IMG/VR virus record: IMGVR_UViG_3300031758_000339
Coordinates: 1 to 31,791 of that record
Strand: one strand, 5' to 3'
Source of the DNA: a virus
Length of the DNA stretch: 31,791 bases
Below are positions 12,338-20,503 of this stretch, in pieces (the stretch's first letter is position 1; each line of letters starts with the position of its first letter). Both the position numbers and the translations under genes were made by a program. The notes under the pieces were generated by a model. It was given only the letters and a program-made list of their open reading frames with translations. It made no database searches and was not told the origin of the DNA.

Positions 12338-13338
12338 CAGGACGCCCTCACCTTGCCGTTGGCGATCCGCATGTTCTGAACGTCGAACTCTCCGCCCTCG
12401 TGAACGGTCACGACCGCGAACCCGTGGTTCCACGAGTTGATGCGGGCATATGCCGGCGTGAGATCGCACAGGCAACCCGTCGACCAGGTCGTCGTCTCCG
12501 CGTGCCACATGTCGCTCTCGGCATGCGTGCTCGAGCGATGCGAGTGGCCGACGAGCGTGGTGTGATGGGTCCGCATGAACGCCCCTCGCGCCGGGTTGAC
12601 GGGCGCGGCGACCCCCTTCTGTAGCTCGTGCCCGTGGAGGACCGGGAGCTGGCCCAGCATCACCGGCCGGCCCTCCTCGACGAGCGTGATGTCGTGCCTG
12701 TCCAGGTACAGCCAGGCCTGGAGGCTGCTCAGTTTGTCCTTCGACAGCTCCGGCGCATGTTGCCAGATGTAGTGTTGCCACCGCTCCTCGTGGTTGCCCG
12801 CCTTGTACACGATCGGAATGTCGGGGAACGTCTCGCGGATCCAGCCGACGAATTGCCGCTGGGCTTCCAGCTCGCCGGAGAAGTCGCGTTGCCGCGGGTC
12901 TTTCATCCACCGCGAGAGGGCGTAGAAGTCGCCGATGTCGCCGTTCAGGAGAAGAGCGTCGAGGCCCAGCTCGGCCAGGTGGCCGACCGCCGCCAGGACC
13001 GCGACCTCGTCGTGGTAGGGAACGTGAACGTCCGAGAGGATGCCGACCCGGCCGACGACCTCGAGGACTTGCGGCCGCCAGGGCTCCGCGTTGGTTGGCA
13101 TTAGGCGATACTCGACGCCGGCCATGCGGGGCGGGCGGCCGATGTTCTTCACGGTCTTGCGGTTCTTTTCGCCGTTCGTGCCGAGCTGGCGTTGGATCCG
13201 CTTCCTCGCCTGGTCGATCGTGAGCGCGCCGCGAGACTCCTGGACAAGCATCCGGGCGAGGCCGCGGGCCGGGTGGTCCGGGTTCTCGCGGACGATCCGC
13301 CGGGCTGCGGCGGTGAGGGGATCTCCTCCGGTTGGCAT
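12337..13338 (-). CDS. calcineurin-like metallophosphoesterase
   Basis: 333 residues. ATG 13338 follows AGGAGG at ideal spacing. The metal-binding blocks are in order: D103-x-H105 (ILSDVHVPYHD), G133-D134 (NGDIGDF), GNHEE 181-185, H235-G-H237, and GHSH 264-267, so a two-metal catalytic site is complete. The first 60 residues form an extra basic helical domain (TAAARRIVRENPDHPARG; QARKRIQRQLG) that could bind DNA. Phage enzymes of this type can be nucleases or cyclic-nucleotide/phosphate hydrolases; the substrate cannot be read from sequence. It stands between the tail genes and the int region with the DUF6378-like gene. Confidence 0.85.
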   Translation of the reverse strand: MPTGGDPLTAAARRIVRENPDHPARGLARMLVQESRGALTIDQARKRIQRQLGTNGEKNRKTVKNIGRPPRMAGVEYRLMPTNAEPWRPQVLEVVGRVGILSDVHVPYHDEVAVLAAVGHLAELGLDALLLNGDIGDFYALSRWMKDPRQRDFSGELEAQRQFVGWIRETFPDIPIVYKAGNHEERWQHYIWQHAPELSKDKLSSLQAWLYLDRHDITLVEEGRPVMLGQLPVLHGHELQKGVAAPVNPARGAFMRTHHTTLVGHSHRSSTHAESDMWHAETTTWSTGCLCDLTPAYARINSWNHGFAVVTVHEGGEFDVQNMRIANGKVRAS

Positions 13339-13388
13339 CCGTGCCTCCTGGGTGGGGTCTGGGCAGTGTGGCCGGCGGCCGGCCTGAG

Positions 13389-13844
13389 TCAATCGGCCGG
13401 CCGGGCCTTCGCCCTGGCCCTGCGGCAGGCCAGGCGGACGAGCTGCGTGGCCCCAAAGTCGCTCCAGGGCAGCCGCGTGCGGCCTTCGGACCACCTCTTC
13501 GCGTGCTCGGCCTGCATGACGCCGAGGATCTCGGCGAGGCCCGCTTCCGACTCGCACCAGTCGGGGCCGAGGTCGTTCATCCGCGACGCCATGGACTTGC
13601 AGCCGCAGCCCGCGTCGGCCTCGATGCCGAGCCAGTCGCGGAGGATGGCGGCCAGTTCTTCTCCAGGAAGGCATCCTGGGCTATCGCCTCGCTGCGGCGA
13701 TACTCCGCGAGCCATAACCTCGACGGGAAAGCCGCTCGCCGTGGGGCGATCATGCACAGCGCAATTTCTCCGCACCAACGCCGACACCGCCCGGCGGCCG
13801 CATGACACGCATCGCAAGTCTTCGCCGATAACGCAGTCATTCAT
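13389..13844 (-). CDS. Cys-rich protein at the end of the tail operon
   Basis: 151 residues, ATG 13844, overlapping the preceding structural gene by 8 bp. Residues near 9-16 contain LRCVSCGRR (CxxC) with another Cys shortly after. A second cluster, AGCGCKSMASRMNDLGPDWC (about residues 78-97), is conserved-looking, with Cys spaced around a helix, and I recall it from phage genomes without a known function. The C-terminus is basic helix (RLACRRARAKARPAD). It probably binds zinc. Position suggests a tail-tip or assembly role, but a regulatory zinc-ribbon protein is equally possible. Confidence 0.65.
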   Translation of the reverse strand: MNDCVIGEDLRCVSCGRRAVSALVRRNCAVHDRPTASGFPVEVMARGVSPQRGDSPGCLPGEELAAILRDWLGIEADAGCGCKSMASRMNDLGPDWCESEAGLAEILGVMQAEHAKRWSEGRTRLPWSDFGATQLVRLACRRARAKARPAD

Positions 13845-16020
13845 CAGAGTAGGAAACGAACCGGAAGCCGATGGACAGCGAGCCTTGCACCTCGGAGAAG
13901 GGAACAGAGTCTGACGAAACCGACCTGCCAGGCTCGCTGGCTCGAGCACCAAAAAACGAATCCGGATCGCATGGGCACTGAAGGCCGGGGAACGCCGTGC
14001 TTGTTATGGAGCCAGCGCGAATCCTGTCCAGCCCGTTCTGCGTGTCAATCTCCTGGCACGTCAGATCAGAGGCTTCTTTCTGCTGGCAATTTGCGCCGAC
14101 ACAGTCATGGTACAGAGCGGTCGCATCGGCGAGATAAATCTCCATGAGCGGCGGAGATTGTCGAACTAAAAATTCAATGTATGGAGAGCGGCCGCAAAAC
14201 AGCGCGTCGCCGCCGTAGTAATACCGAAACGCTTTCGCGCCGTTCCTCGGCGACTCTGTAACTGTGCGGTCGTATGTCAACTCGAAAGTGCCTGCGTATT
14301 TGCTTCCAGGCCAGTAGCGCGTGTTTCTCTGGTTTGGTTGCAACTGGCCCCTGGGCGTCGCGTAGAATTTGTCAACCCAGTCCTCGGCCGAAATCTCAAA
14401 CGTGACGGACGTAGCGCCGAAAAGAACGCCGCAGTCTGGTATGCCTCCGGCGTCCCCTGCCTCGACGCTGACCGTTCCGCCTAGAACCTCCGCCGCTGTA
14501 AACTTTATCGGATCGCAAGCAAACGGAGCCTTTGACTCGTCTGCCGTGAACGCGATCGTGCACTCGCCCGTAATGCTTGCTTGCGGCGGATTGTCAATGC
14601 CGCGAAATGTCACGCCAATCTTCGACCCGCCGCGGCATCGGCTGTAGGAGCACGACGTTGGCGAGGTCCTGCTAAGGACAAACGAGTTTCCGTTGAACTG
14701 CGCTGCGTTGCAGTCCTGGGTCACCCACGACCACGCCAGATAGCCGTCCCCTTTGGAGTCCAGGCTGAGCGACGCAATCTTGCCGAAATTGGGGCTCTTG
14801 GTGTTGCTTTCGACGGTTACGGACACGGCAGCGCCAGCTCCGTCGCTTGGTGCCTTTTGCGTTATGGTCGCCGCCACGGAAGCTACATACGGGGCGAGGC
14901 TTGCGTCCTCCCTGTAGTACTTGCCCCCATCGACAACATCGACCGCTGACGGCGTGCCTCCGCCTTCGTAATACGAGCCACCAAGCCAGACCGCCACAGA
15001 CTCGACTACTCCCGTGCTCTTGTAGTATTCGCCCCCGTATTCCACCTGGATCGACAGGACAGCACCGTTTTCGTCTACGGCGGAAACGTACGCGTAAAAA
15101 AACGAGTACGGACTCTCCTGGCCGTCTGTTACCGTGACGATAACTGAGTCAAACTCGGCGTGCCCGGCCCCCCCGTTGGCAACCGTAAAGGAAGCCACGG
15201 TCCAGATCGGCCGGCCAAGCCAGTCGGTGGACGGAGAAAGAACCGGCGAAATGACAGCCCCGGATCCTGCGTTGACCGAGGCGGAGAGCGTCGGCTGTTG
15301 CCTTCCGGTGACGACATATGCCTCGGCGGCCTGCTCCACGACGAGCTGCGGCCCGCCACTAAACGACACGACAGCGCCGTCCGCGTAGCCCGTCCCGCCG
15401 CTCGTCACTTCTACGCCTGAGACAGTCCAGCTTGCCGGGCTGAATGAATATATGCCGGTCGAAACCTTGAACGTCGCGCCGCTGCCGCCGGCGGCCGTGG
15501 CCTGAAGAACAGGCTCCACCCTCTGCGTCCTCACGACAGCCACGGCCGGTATTACCTCTGTGTCGCCTTTGGAGAAAGCCACGGAGAGCTGCTCGCCGTC
15601 GACGTATTTTGTCCCGCCGGTCACCGATACGGACTGTAGCGACCAGCTCGGCACGCCGCATGAATCGTTTGTCGCTGACAGGGCCGGAGTGAACGTCGCC
15701 CCGGTTCCGCTCCCGCCAGCCACGGCCAGCGTCGGGGCAACGCGGCCAAACAGTGCATAGCCTGCGCCTGGGCTGGCGAGCGTCACGGACTGAATCGGAA
15801 AACCTTCTTCGGCCGTGCCTCCGTTGGCTGCAACGGTGGCGACCGCGCCAGCCCCGAAGCAGCTCGACAACTGGACGCCGAGCAGGTTCTCCGCCTTTGA
15901 TGTGATGCTTTTTGTCAGGCCCGAAAACGTCACCGTGACCGCGCTCGGAAGCGACTGTCCCTCCGGGCACGCGCACGGATGGCAGCATGGACTGCAAGGC
16001 GAGCCTATCATCACGCTCAC
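13837..16020 (-). CDS. large repetitive beta-rich tail protein
   Basis: 727 residues. The start is taken as GTG 16020 with GGAG seven bases upstream (ATG 16011 is an alternative). A Cys-rich N-terminus (SPCSPCCHPCACPEG) is followed by about 400 residues of repeats built on a V..GG.GYxxG theme: SPGAGYALFG, TGGTKYVDGE, SGGTGYADGA, NGGAGHAEFD, YGGEYYKSTG, LGGSYYEGGG, DGGKYYREDA. Such glycine-tyrosine turns mark beta-solenoid or fibre domains of phage proteins. The C-terminal 300 residues are Cys-containing and beta-rich, with no recognised family. Following the tape measure and two tip genes, it is probably the tail-tip or central fibre protein. It is less G+C-rich than the head genes. Confidence 0.7.
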   Translation of the reverse strand: MSVMIGSPCSPCCHPCACPEGQSLPSAVTVTFSGLTKSITSKAENLLGVQLSSCFGAGAVATVAANGGTAEEGFPIQSVTLASPGAGYALFGRVAPTLAVAGGSGTGATFTPALSATNDSCGVPSWSLQSVSVTGGTKYVDGEQLSVAFSKGDTEVIPAVAVVRTQRVEPVLQATAAGGSGATFKVSTGIYSFSPASWTVSGVEVTSGGTGYADGAVVSFSGGPQLVVEQAAEAYVVTGRQQPTLSASVNAGSGAVISPVLSPSTDWLGRPIWTVASFTVANGGAGHAEFDSVIVTVTDGQESPYSFFYAYVSAVDENGAVLSIQVEYGGEYYKSTGVVESVAVWLGGSYYEGGGTPSAVDVVDGGKYYREDASLAPYVASVAATITQKAPSDGAGAAVSVTVESNTKSPNFGKIASLSLDSKGDGYLAWSWVTQDCNAAQFNGNSFVLSRTSPTSCSYSRCRGGSKIGVTFRGIDNPPQASITGECTIAFTADESKAPFACDPIKFTAAEVLGGTVSVEAGDAGGIPDCGVLFGATSVTFEISAEDWVDKFYATPRGQLQPNQRNTRYWPGSKYAGTFELTYDRTVTESPRNGAKAFRYYYGGDALFCGRSPYIEFLVRQSPPLMEIYLADATALYHDCVGANCQQKEASDLTCQEIDTQNGLDRIRAGSITSTAFPGLQCPCDPDSFFGARASEPGRSVSSDSVPFSEVQGSLSIGFRFVSYSDE

Positions 16021-16021
16021 G

Positions 16022-16375
16022 TCAGCACTCCGCGGCGACTAGAAGCCATGAACCTCCGACCGACACGCAGAGCACTTTTTTCGGACCGCCGGAAACGATC
16101 ACGGTCGCGAAATGATTTCGCGCCTCGAACGTCACGACAGGCGTGATCGCCGTTCCGTCCGCGTTGATCTGCGTCACCGTGGCAATCGTGTTTTTGTTCC
16201 ATGTTGCCGGGATCGTTCCGAGCCGCGGCTCCTCGCCGCCGCCGCCATCGTCGCCGCCGGCTGTCCGAAACCGCACTGGCGGCATATCCCGACTGCCGCG
16301 CTCGTAGGCGAGCGTCGCGGCCGCCACCCGGCGGGCGGCGTCCTCGGTAAACGCGACTTTCCGCTCGCCTGCCAT
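16022..16375 (-). CDS. 117-residue tail-region protein, unknown
   Basis: ATG 16375 is four bases past the stop of the preceding gene; the stop TGA is just before the next GTG start. The N-terminal helix (TEDAARRVAAATLAYERG) is followed by a Gly/Asp-rich linker (GGDDGGGGEEPR, about residues 40-51). A beta-rich C-terminus comes last (TIATVTQINADGTAITPVVT, HFATVIVSGGPKKVLCVSV). It looks like a small virion protein joining two larger tail components. No family is recognised. Confidence 0.65.
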   Translation of the reverse strand: MAGERKVAFTEDAARRVAAATLAYERGSRDMPPVRFRTAGGDDGGGGEEPRLGTIPATWNKNTIATVTQINADGTAITPVVTFEARNHFATVIVSGGPKKVLCVSVGGSWLLVAAEC

Positions 16376-16378
16376 GCG

Positions 16379-17308
16379 TCACGCCTGGATGATGAACGGC
16401 TGGCCGAACTTCGCCGAAAAAGCCGTTTTTGGGTAAATCTCCGCGCCCGCGCCATCTCCGATAATTGAAGGCGGCTCACCGTCTGGCTTCTTGGTTCCGA
16501 GGAAAGTCAACGCGACCGGCTGCCGAACGGGTTTCCCGTCGACGCCAAGAATGACCTTGCGCTGCCCGCCCACAAGCTCATGGAACCCGACATTCCATGG
16601 CAGGGCGTTCCACGTCTGCGGGTCGTAGCGGAACTCCCAGACGGTCTCGACGACCTTGATGTTGTCCTCGGTGCCGCCGTCGGCCGGCTCGCCTTCCGTA
16701 GCGTTGCTGGCCGCCTGGCCGCGGGCCACGTTCTGGATTTCTCGCAGCTTGGCCGACCTCAGTCCGCACTTCCACGTAAGAGGCGCGCCGCCGTCCCACG
16801 AGTCGCTGTTCATGCTGCCAGAGTACGCCTCAGCGTCTGCCATCCATGAGTCGTCGGTGTAGTACTTCGTAAGCGTCCAGCCCTTCTCCTCCCGCTCCTT
16901 CTGAAGTCCCTCGATCGGGTCGCCGGCGGAGTTGACGATCATCGCCCCGTCGTTGTCGATGAACACCGGCACCGTCGCGACTCCGCCGGATCGCTCCCAA
17001 AAGTCTTCCGGGACGCCGGTCGAGTCGCTGATCTTTTGCCTTGGTGGCGGCGGGTAGAACGCCACGTCGAGCCGCCACAGGAGGCCGTCCTGGTTCTTCG
17101 GCGAGAGCTTGAACTCCATCGCTTTACAGGCCGCGTTCTCCCAGTGGGCCGCGTACCACCCGCACGGGACCGCCTTCGTGATCGCCTGCTTCGATTCGGC
17201 AGGCGAGTCGCACCGGATCAGCCACGCCTCGTCGTAGCGCAGCGGCTCGCCGACCTTGCCGGAGAAGCCTGTCCCGTCCACAACGCGTCGCCAGCCTAAA
17301 ACCGCCAT
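16379..17308 (-). CDS. 309-residue tail-region protein, unknown
   Basis: ATG 17308 has AGGAG upstream, and the gene follows the tape measure stop by 11 bp. In siphophages this slot holds the distal tail or tip proteins. The sequence is soluble and mixed alpha/beta with many Trp residues (GWRRVVDG, CGWYAAHWENAAC, SDSWDGGAPLTWKC, WEFRYDPQTWNALPW). It contains no signal or membrane segment and no catalytic motif. No family is recognised. The assignment as a distal-tail-type component is from gene order only. Confidence 0.7.
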   Translation of the reverse strand: MAVLGWRRVVDGTGFSGKVGEPLRYDEAWLIRCDSPAESKQAITKAVPCGWYAAHWENAACKAMEFKLSPKNQDGLLWRLDVAFYPPPPRQKISDSTGVPEDFWERSGGVATVPVFIDNDGAMIVNSAGDPIEGLQKEREEKGWTLTKYYTDDSWMADAEAYSGSMNSDSWDGGAPLTWKCGLRSAKLREIQNVARGQAASNATEGEPADGGTEDNIKVVETVWEFRYDPQTWNALPWNVGFHELVGGQRKVILGVDGKPVRQPVALTFLGTKKPDGEPPSIIGDGAGAEIYPKTAFSAKFGQPFIIQA

Positions 17309-17319
17309 CGGTGCTACTC

Positions 17320-19014
17320 CTAGAAGTCGGCGACGAGGACTTCCTCGCCGCCGGCCGTGTTCTCCGCGATCTGCTCGAGCACGGTGAGCTGCTGCTGCTG
17401 CACGTCGGCTCCCTGGCCCCGCATCAGCCGGAACATTTCGGCCACGCCCTCCGTCGAGCGGGAGTCGATGCCCTTCAGCGCTTCGTTGATCGACGCGATC
17501 TCGACGGTTTGCTTCACGTCCACGGTAGCTGGCTTGGCTTGCGCTACCTGGTTGGCGGCATCCTTAGCCTTCGCAGCCGAAGCGTCGAGGGCTGTCACGA
17601 GCGGCCCGGAGATAGCCTGCCCGACCTTCGGGGCATCGGTCGCAAGCGCCTGACTGAAATTCGTCGCGGCAGAGTTCAGGTTCTCCGTGATGCCGCTCGA
17701 GATCTCGGCATTAAAGGCCTGCATGCCTGCGACCGCCGCGTCCAGGCTGTCGGTGTCGAAGCCTAGCCTGTCGCCGATAAACGCAGCAGCCTCGAGGAGC
17801 GACTGAACCGGACCGGTGATTCCCTGAATGATGAGCCCGAACGCGGCCTGGAGGCCGTCGGCGATACCGGAGAGGAATAGGGCTGTCCGGTTGAAGAAGT
17901 CGACCACGCCGCCCCACTGCTGCCCGACCTGTGACAGGTAGGAAAACACGCTCCCGAAGTTCTGGATGATGAAGTCGCCGATCTGGGCTAGGAACCGAGC
18001 GCCCTGGAGAATCCCGTCGCCGATCGCCTGGCCGACATTCTGGCCGTCGAACGTGCCCAGGAACTGAGTGAAGGCCGGCACGAGATTGGTGATCGCTTGC
18101 GAAATCCTGCCAACGGCCTCAGAAACGCCTTCGGCAACTTGGGCTATCACTGGCCGTACCGCTGTCAGCGACTGCGAGATAGCACTAGCCGCAGCATTGA
18201 ACGCAGGCTCAAAAGCCTTTCCGATGTCCGTCGTGATGTCGGTCGTCTGCGCGTTGATCACCCTGCCCAGGTTGGCGAGCGACCCGCTCGTCCTGGCAAA
18301 GTCGCCTTGTGCTGTTCCGGTCTGCTTCAGGATGGCGGCGTATGCGGCCTGGGCCTTGATTGCAGGCGTCAGGGCCTGGTTCGTGGACGCCACTAGCCCA
18401 GCGTTCAGGGCCTCTTGCTTTAGCGTGGCATCGTCAAGCAGCACGCCGAACCTGCGGATCGGCTCTGCCTCGCCGCGGAGGGCCGCGCCGATTGCGGCGA
18501 GCGACTCCTCGACGGTCGCATTGTTGAAGCTGGCGAGGTCGGCACCGAGCCTCGTCATCGACTCGGCGTACTGCGCCGCCTGGCCCTGGCCGAGCCCCAT
18601 GGCTGCAAACAGATTGCCAAACGTGCCAGTCGCCTGGAGCGCGGCCTGCTCGGAAAGACCAATCGCGCTTGCGCTCTGCGCGAATTCGGCGATCCGCTCC
18701 GCGGCCTGTCCGAAAATTACGCCACTTTTGCTCGTCTCCTCGCCCAGGCTCGTAGCAGCAGAGACGGCGGCCGAGATCCCGGAGGCTGCATTTTGCCCTA
18801 GCCTGAGAAACGCTCCCGCGGCGCTTGCCGCACCAGAAGCGATTGAGCCGAACAACTGCGCTCCCTGGATCGCCACCAGCGCCCGCATGCCAGACTGGAG
18901 CGACCGCGTCGAGGCCTCGAGCTGTTTCAGCGACGACGACGCACGATTGACGCCGGTCGTGAGCCCGCTCGTGGAGGCCGTGAAGACAGCCGATACCTTG
19001 CCGATGGCGGCCAT
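17320..19014 (-). CDS. tail tape measure protein
   Basis: 564 residues. The N-terminus (KVSAVFTASTSGLTTGVNRA) and the long Ala/Ser/Gln-rich helical body are typical. The recognisable tape-measure block is FGVLLDDATLKQEALNAGL through AYAAILKQTGTAQGDFARTS and LANLGRVINA (about residues 190-260). Hydrophobic helices in the middle (about 335-430) fit the membrane-inserting part released into the host at infection. From the lambda ruler relation of about 0.15 nm per residue, the tail would be roughly 85 nm; this is an estimate. The ATG overlaps the stop of the chaperone frame (TAATG). No lysozyme or peptidase domain is visible, unlike many tape measures. Confidence 0.9.
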   Translation of the reverse strand: MAAIGKVSAVFTASTSGLTTGVNRASSSLKQLEASTRSLQSGMRALVAIQGAQLFGSIASGAASAAGAFLRLGQNAASGISAAVSAATSLGEETSKSGVIFGQAAERIAEFAQSASAIGLSEQAALQATGTFGNLFAAMGLGQGQAAQYAESMTRLGADLASFNNATVEESLAAIGAALRGEAEPIRRFGVLLDDATLKQEALNAGLVASTNQALTPAIKAQAAYAAILKQTGTAQGDFARTSGSLANLGRVINAQTTDITTDIGKAFEPAFNAAASAISQSLTAVRPVIAQVAEGVSEAVGRISQAITNLVPAFTQFLGTFDGQNVGQAIGDGILQGARFLAQIGDFIIQNFGSVFSYLSQVGQQWGGVVDFFNRTALFLSGIADGLQAAFGLIIQGITGPVQSLLEAAAFIGDRLGFDTDSLDAAVAGMQAFNAEISSGITENLNSAATNFSQALATDAPKVGQAISGPLVTALDASAAKAKDAANQVAQAKPATVDVKQTVEIASINEALKGIDSRSTEGVAEMFRLMRGQGADVQQQQLTVLEQIAENTAGGEEVLVADF

Positions 19015-19319
19015 TACTTGCGTCCCTTGAACACGGTGAGCTTCTTCAACTCGGCCTCGATCTCGTCTGGCGTCATCTCACGATTCGGGTCATAGCCCGG
19101 CAGGAACTTTTCCTCGAAGTCTTCGTCCACCTTGCAGCCCAGCCCCCGGAGGATCGTCACGGTCGACCGTGCCGTTCGCAGCCAGTCCTCGCCGAATGGT
19201 TCGACCTTGTAGGCCGCGATCCATCGCAATAGCTGCCGGATGTTGATCTCGTACTTCCACTCCTCCACGTTCCAAATTCGGTGATGCGCTGCCAGCCGGT
19301 ACAGGAACCGCTCGATCAT
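19014..19319 (-). CDS. tail assembly chaperone, downstream frame (T part of a G-GT pair)
   Basis: 101 residues if started at ATG 19319, which overlaps the TGA of the upstream frame. The same frame is open further upstream across the slippery site at 19337-19343, so the main product is probably a -1 frameshift fusion of 222 residues: 115 from the upstream frame, then LRSRSG and this frame. The sequence (FLYRLAAHHRIWNVEEWKYE, INIRQLLRWIAAYKVEPFG) is helical and acidic to basic, with an end LKKLTVFKGRK. In lambda, G and GT coat the tape measure and recruit tail tube subunits. Position directly before the tape measure gene supports this. Confidence 0.8.
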   Translation of the reverse strand: MIERFLYRLAAHHRIWNVEEWKYEINIRQLLRWIAAYKVEPFGEDWLRTARSTVTILRGLGCKVDEDFEEKFLPGYDPNREMTPDEIEAELKKLTVFKGRK

Positions 19320-19343
19320 TCCTGACCGGCTGCGGAGTTTTTT
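19295..19343 (-). promoter_or_regulatory. programmed -1 ribosomal frameshift signal
   Basis: In the frame of the upstream chaperone gene, codons 113-115 are GAA AAA AAC, so the heptamer A AAA AAC (19343-19337) fits X XXY YYZ exactly. A spacer of six bases (19336-19331) is followed by a stem: GCCGGTCAGGAA (19330-19319) pairs with TTCCTGTACCGGC (19307-19295), 12 bp with one bulged base and an 11-nt loop. After slipping, the ribosome enters the frame that runs to 19014. The stop/start overlap lies inside the structure. All elements are seen directly; efficiency is not known. Confidence 0.85.
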
Positions 19344-19681
19344 TCCAGCTCCGCTACGGTCTCGTCGTCGCTTTTGAGCACGGTCTCCCAGCACTGCCTG
19401 TAGAGCCACATGACCGACCGCGGGCTCGCGTCGAGCAGGCCGCGGGCCTTGTCGGACGAGAGCTTCCGCTTCCCGGCGTCGTCGGCGATACAGGCCGCGA
19501 TCGTGTCGATGATCAGAGCCGCGTCCGGAGCCTTGCCGGCGAGCTGCTGATGGGCCACGGCGAGCTTGTGCCATTCGCCGTAGGTGGGATAGCGGAGCTT
19601 GACCGGCCGGTCCGAGCCGGGGGGCGTGACCTCGACCAGCTCGGGCTTCCACTCACCAAATACTTCCGATGCGATGCTCAT
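19316..19681 (-). CDS. tail assembly chaperone, upstream frame (G part)
   Basis: 121 residues from ATG 19681, ending TGA 19318-19316. The N-terminus (KPELVEVTPPGSDRPVKLRY, PTYGEWHKLAVAHQQLAG) and the acidic C-terminal helix (SDDETVAELEKNSA) match the size and style of gpG-type chaperones. The slippery heptamer is at codons 113-115, seven codons before the stop. Two products are expected: this short form in excess, and the frameshifted form. The gene lies between the tail tube candidates and the tape measure, the standard siphophage location. Confidence 0.8.
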   Translation of the reverse strand: MSIASEVFGEWKPELVEVTPPGSDRPVKLRYPTYGEWHKLAVAHQQLAGKAPDAALIIDTIAACIADDAGKRKLSSDKARGLLDASPRSVMWLYRQCWETVLKSDDETVAELEKNSAAGQE

Positions 19682-19688
19682 GGGTTCC

Positions 19689-20093
19689 TCAGTCGTTGTC
19701 GACCTGGCCGGCGATCCTGAACCGGGCCGACCCCGTCAGGAACTGCCCTACACTGCCTGTGACATCGAACGTCTCGAGGTACGCCTGAAACTCGAAGCCG
19801 CCTTCGGCGAACGAGATCACGAGCGAACCAGACAGCCCGATATGCGTCACCAGGTAGGGCGGGCATCCGAACAGGTTGACCTCTACCGTGCCTGGTTCAA
19901 TCCCAGTACAGGCAATTTCTCGCAAGACGCGGGCGTCCCAGCCGGTGCCGATCACGTCGCTCCCGACGTTCGTCACGTCCTCAAACACGGCCGTGCCGGG
20001 GGAGACCCGGAAGCCCGTCAGGAGGCCGATCGGCGTCCCGCCGAACGACACGGCCGCGCCTTGCGACGTTGGTGTCGACACTTGCTCTGACAT
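19689..20093 (-). CDS. tail tube-type protein
   Basis: 134 residues, ATG 20093. Beta-rich: PIGLLTGFRVSPGTAVFEDV, EVNLFGCPPYLVTHIGLSGS, EFQAYLETFDVTGSVGQFLT. The pattern of an N-terminal arm, a strand pair with PGT/EDVTN, and a final FLTGSARFRI strand is what I expect of a major tail tube subunit. It sits immediately before the tail chaperone genes, where the tube gene normally is. The two preceding genes share a similar general architecture, so which is the main tube subunit is not certain. Confidence 0.65.
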   Translation of the reverse strand: MSEQVSTPTSQGAAVSFGGTPIGLLTGFRVSPGTAVFEDVTNVGSDVIGTGWDARVLREIACTGIEPGTVEVNLFGCPPYLVTHIGLSGSLVISFAEGGFEFQAYLETFDVTGSVGQFLTGSARFRIAGQVDND

Positions 20094-20123
20094 GCTGGCC
20101 CTCGGTTTTGTGGCCGCATGCCG

Positions 20124-20483
20124 TTAGGGAGTGGGCGGCGTGTATTCTGACGTGTAGGAGGCAGACCACCCCATCAGCTCGCCGACGCTGGCGTCCTCGG
20201 AGGACTCGATGCAGGTAAGTGTTTTGCCTCCGTACGACAGAGTCGCGCCAGCTCCAGGAGGAGATCCGTAGCCGTTCGCTGTGGCTGTGTACACGATGCC
20301 GTCCTCGGACCCCGAAGGCCCTAAATCAATAAGGCCGTCCTCGTACGTACGATAGGCCCCGTGGGCGAGCGAAAGCGTCGACGAATCGAGCTTATTGTCG
20401 CCGGCGCGCGACGACCGCGACCCCTTGATGGAGATCTTCGTCGCGCCTGGAATCAAGGAATTGCCCTGCGATGAGGTAGGCAC
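20124..20483 (-). CDS. tail-region protein B, GTG start
   Basis: 119 residues. The start is GTG 20483, eight bases after AAGGAG; no ATG fits better. It resembles the upstream neighbour (20504-20848) in layout: a PGATKISIK strand near the N-terminus (as GATQVSVK there), a region with TYEDGLID (as YADPPLKD), then a TATANGYGSP/TASGFLEG turn, and a Ser/Tyr/Trp-rich end (GWSASYTSEYTPPTP). The pair is probably an old tandem duplication. It is beta-rich and lacks any catalytic motif. Probable role: tail tube or tube decoration. Confidence 0.6.
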   Translation of the reverse strand: MPTSSQGNSLIPGATKISIKGSRSSRAGDNKLDSSTLSLAHGAYRTYEDGLIDLGPSGSEDGIVYTATANGYGSPPGAGATLSYGGKTLTCIESSEDASVGELMGWSASYTSEYTPPTP

Positions 20484-20503
20484 TTGAACGGCTCCTTACG
20501 ATG

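Noticed and set aside
12338-13456. Long upstream extension of the gene ending at 11882
   Set aside because: The extra 370 codons overlap the metallophosphoesterase in another frame and are Arg/Pro-rich; the ATG at 12337 coupled to the upstream stop is the natural start.
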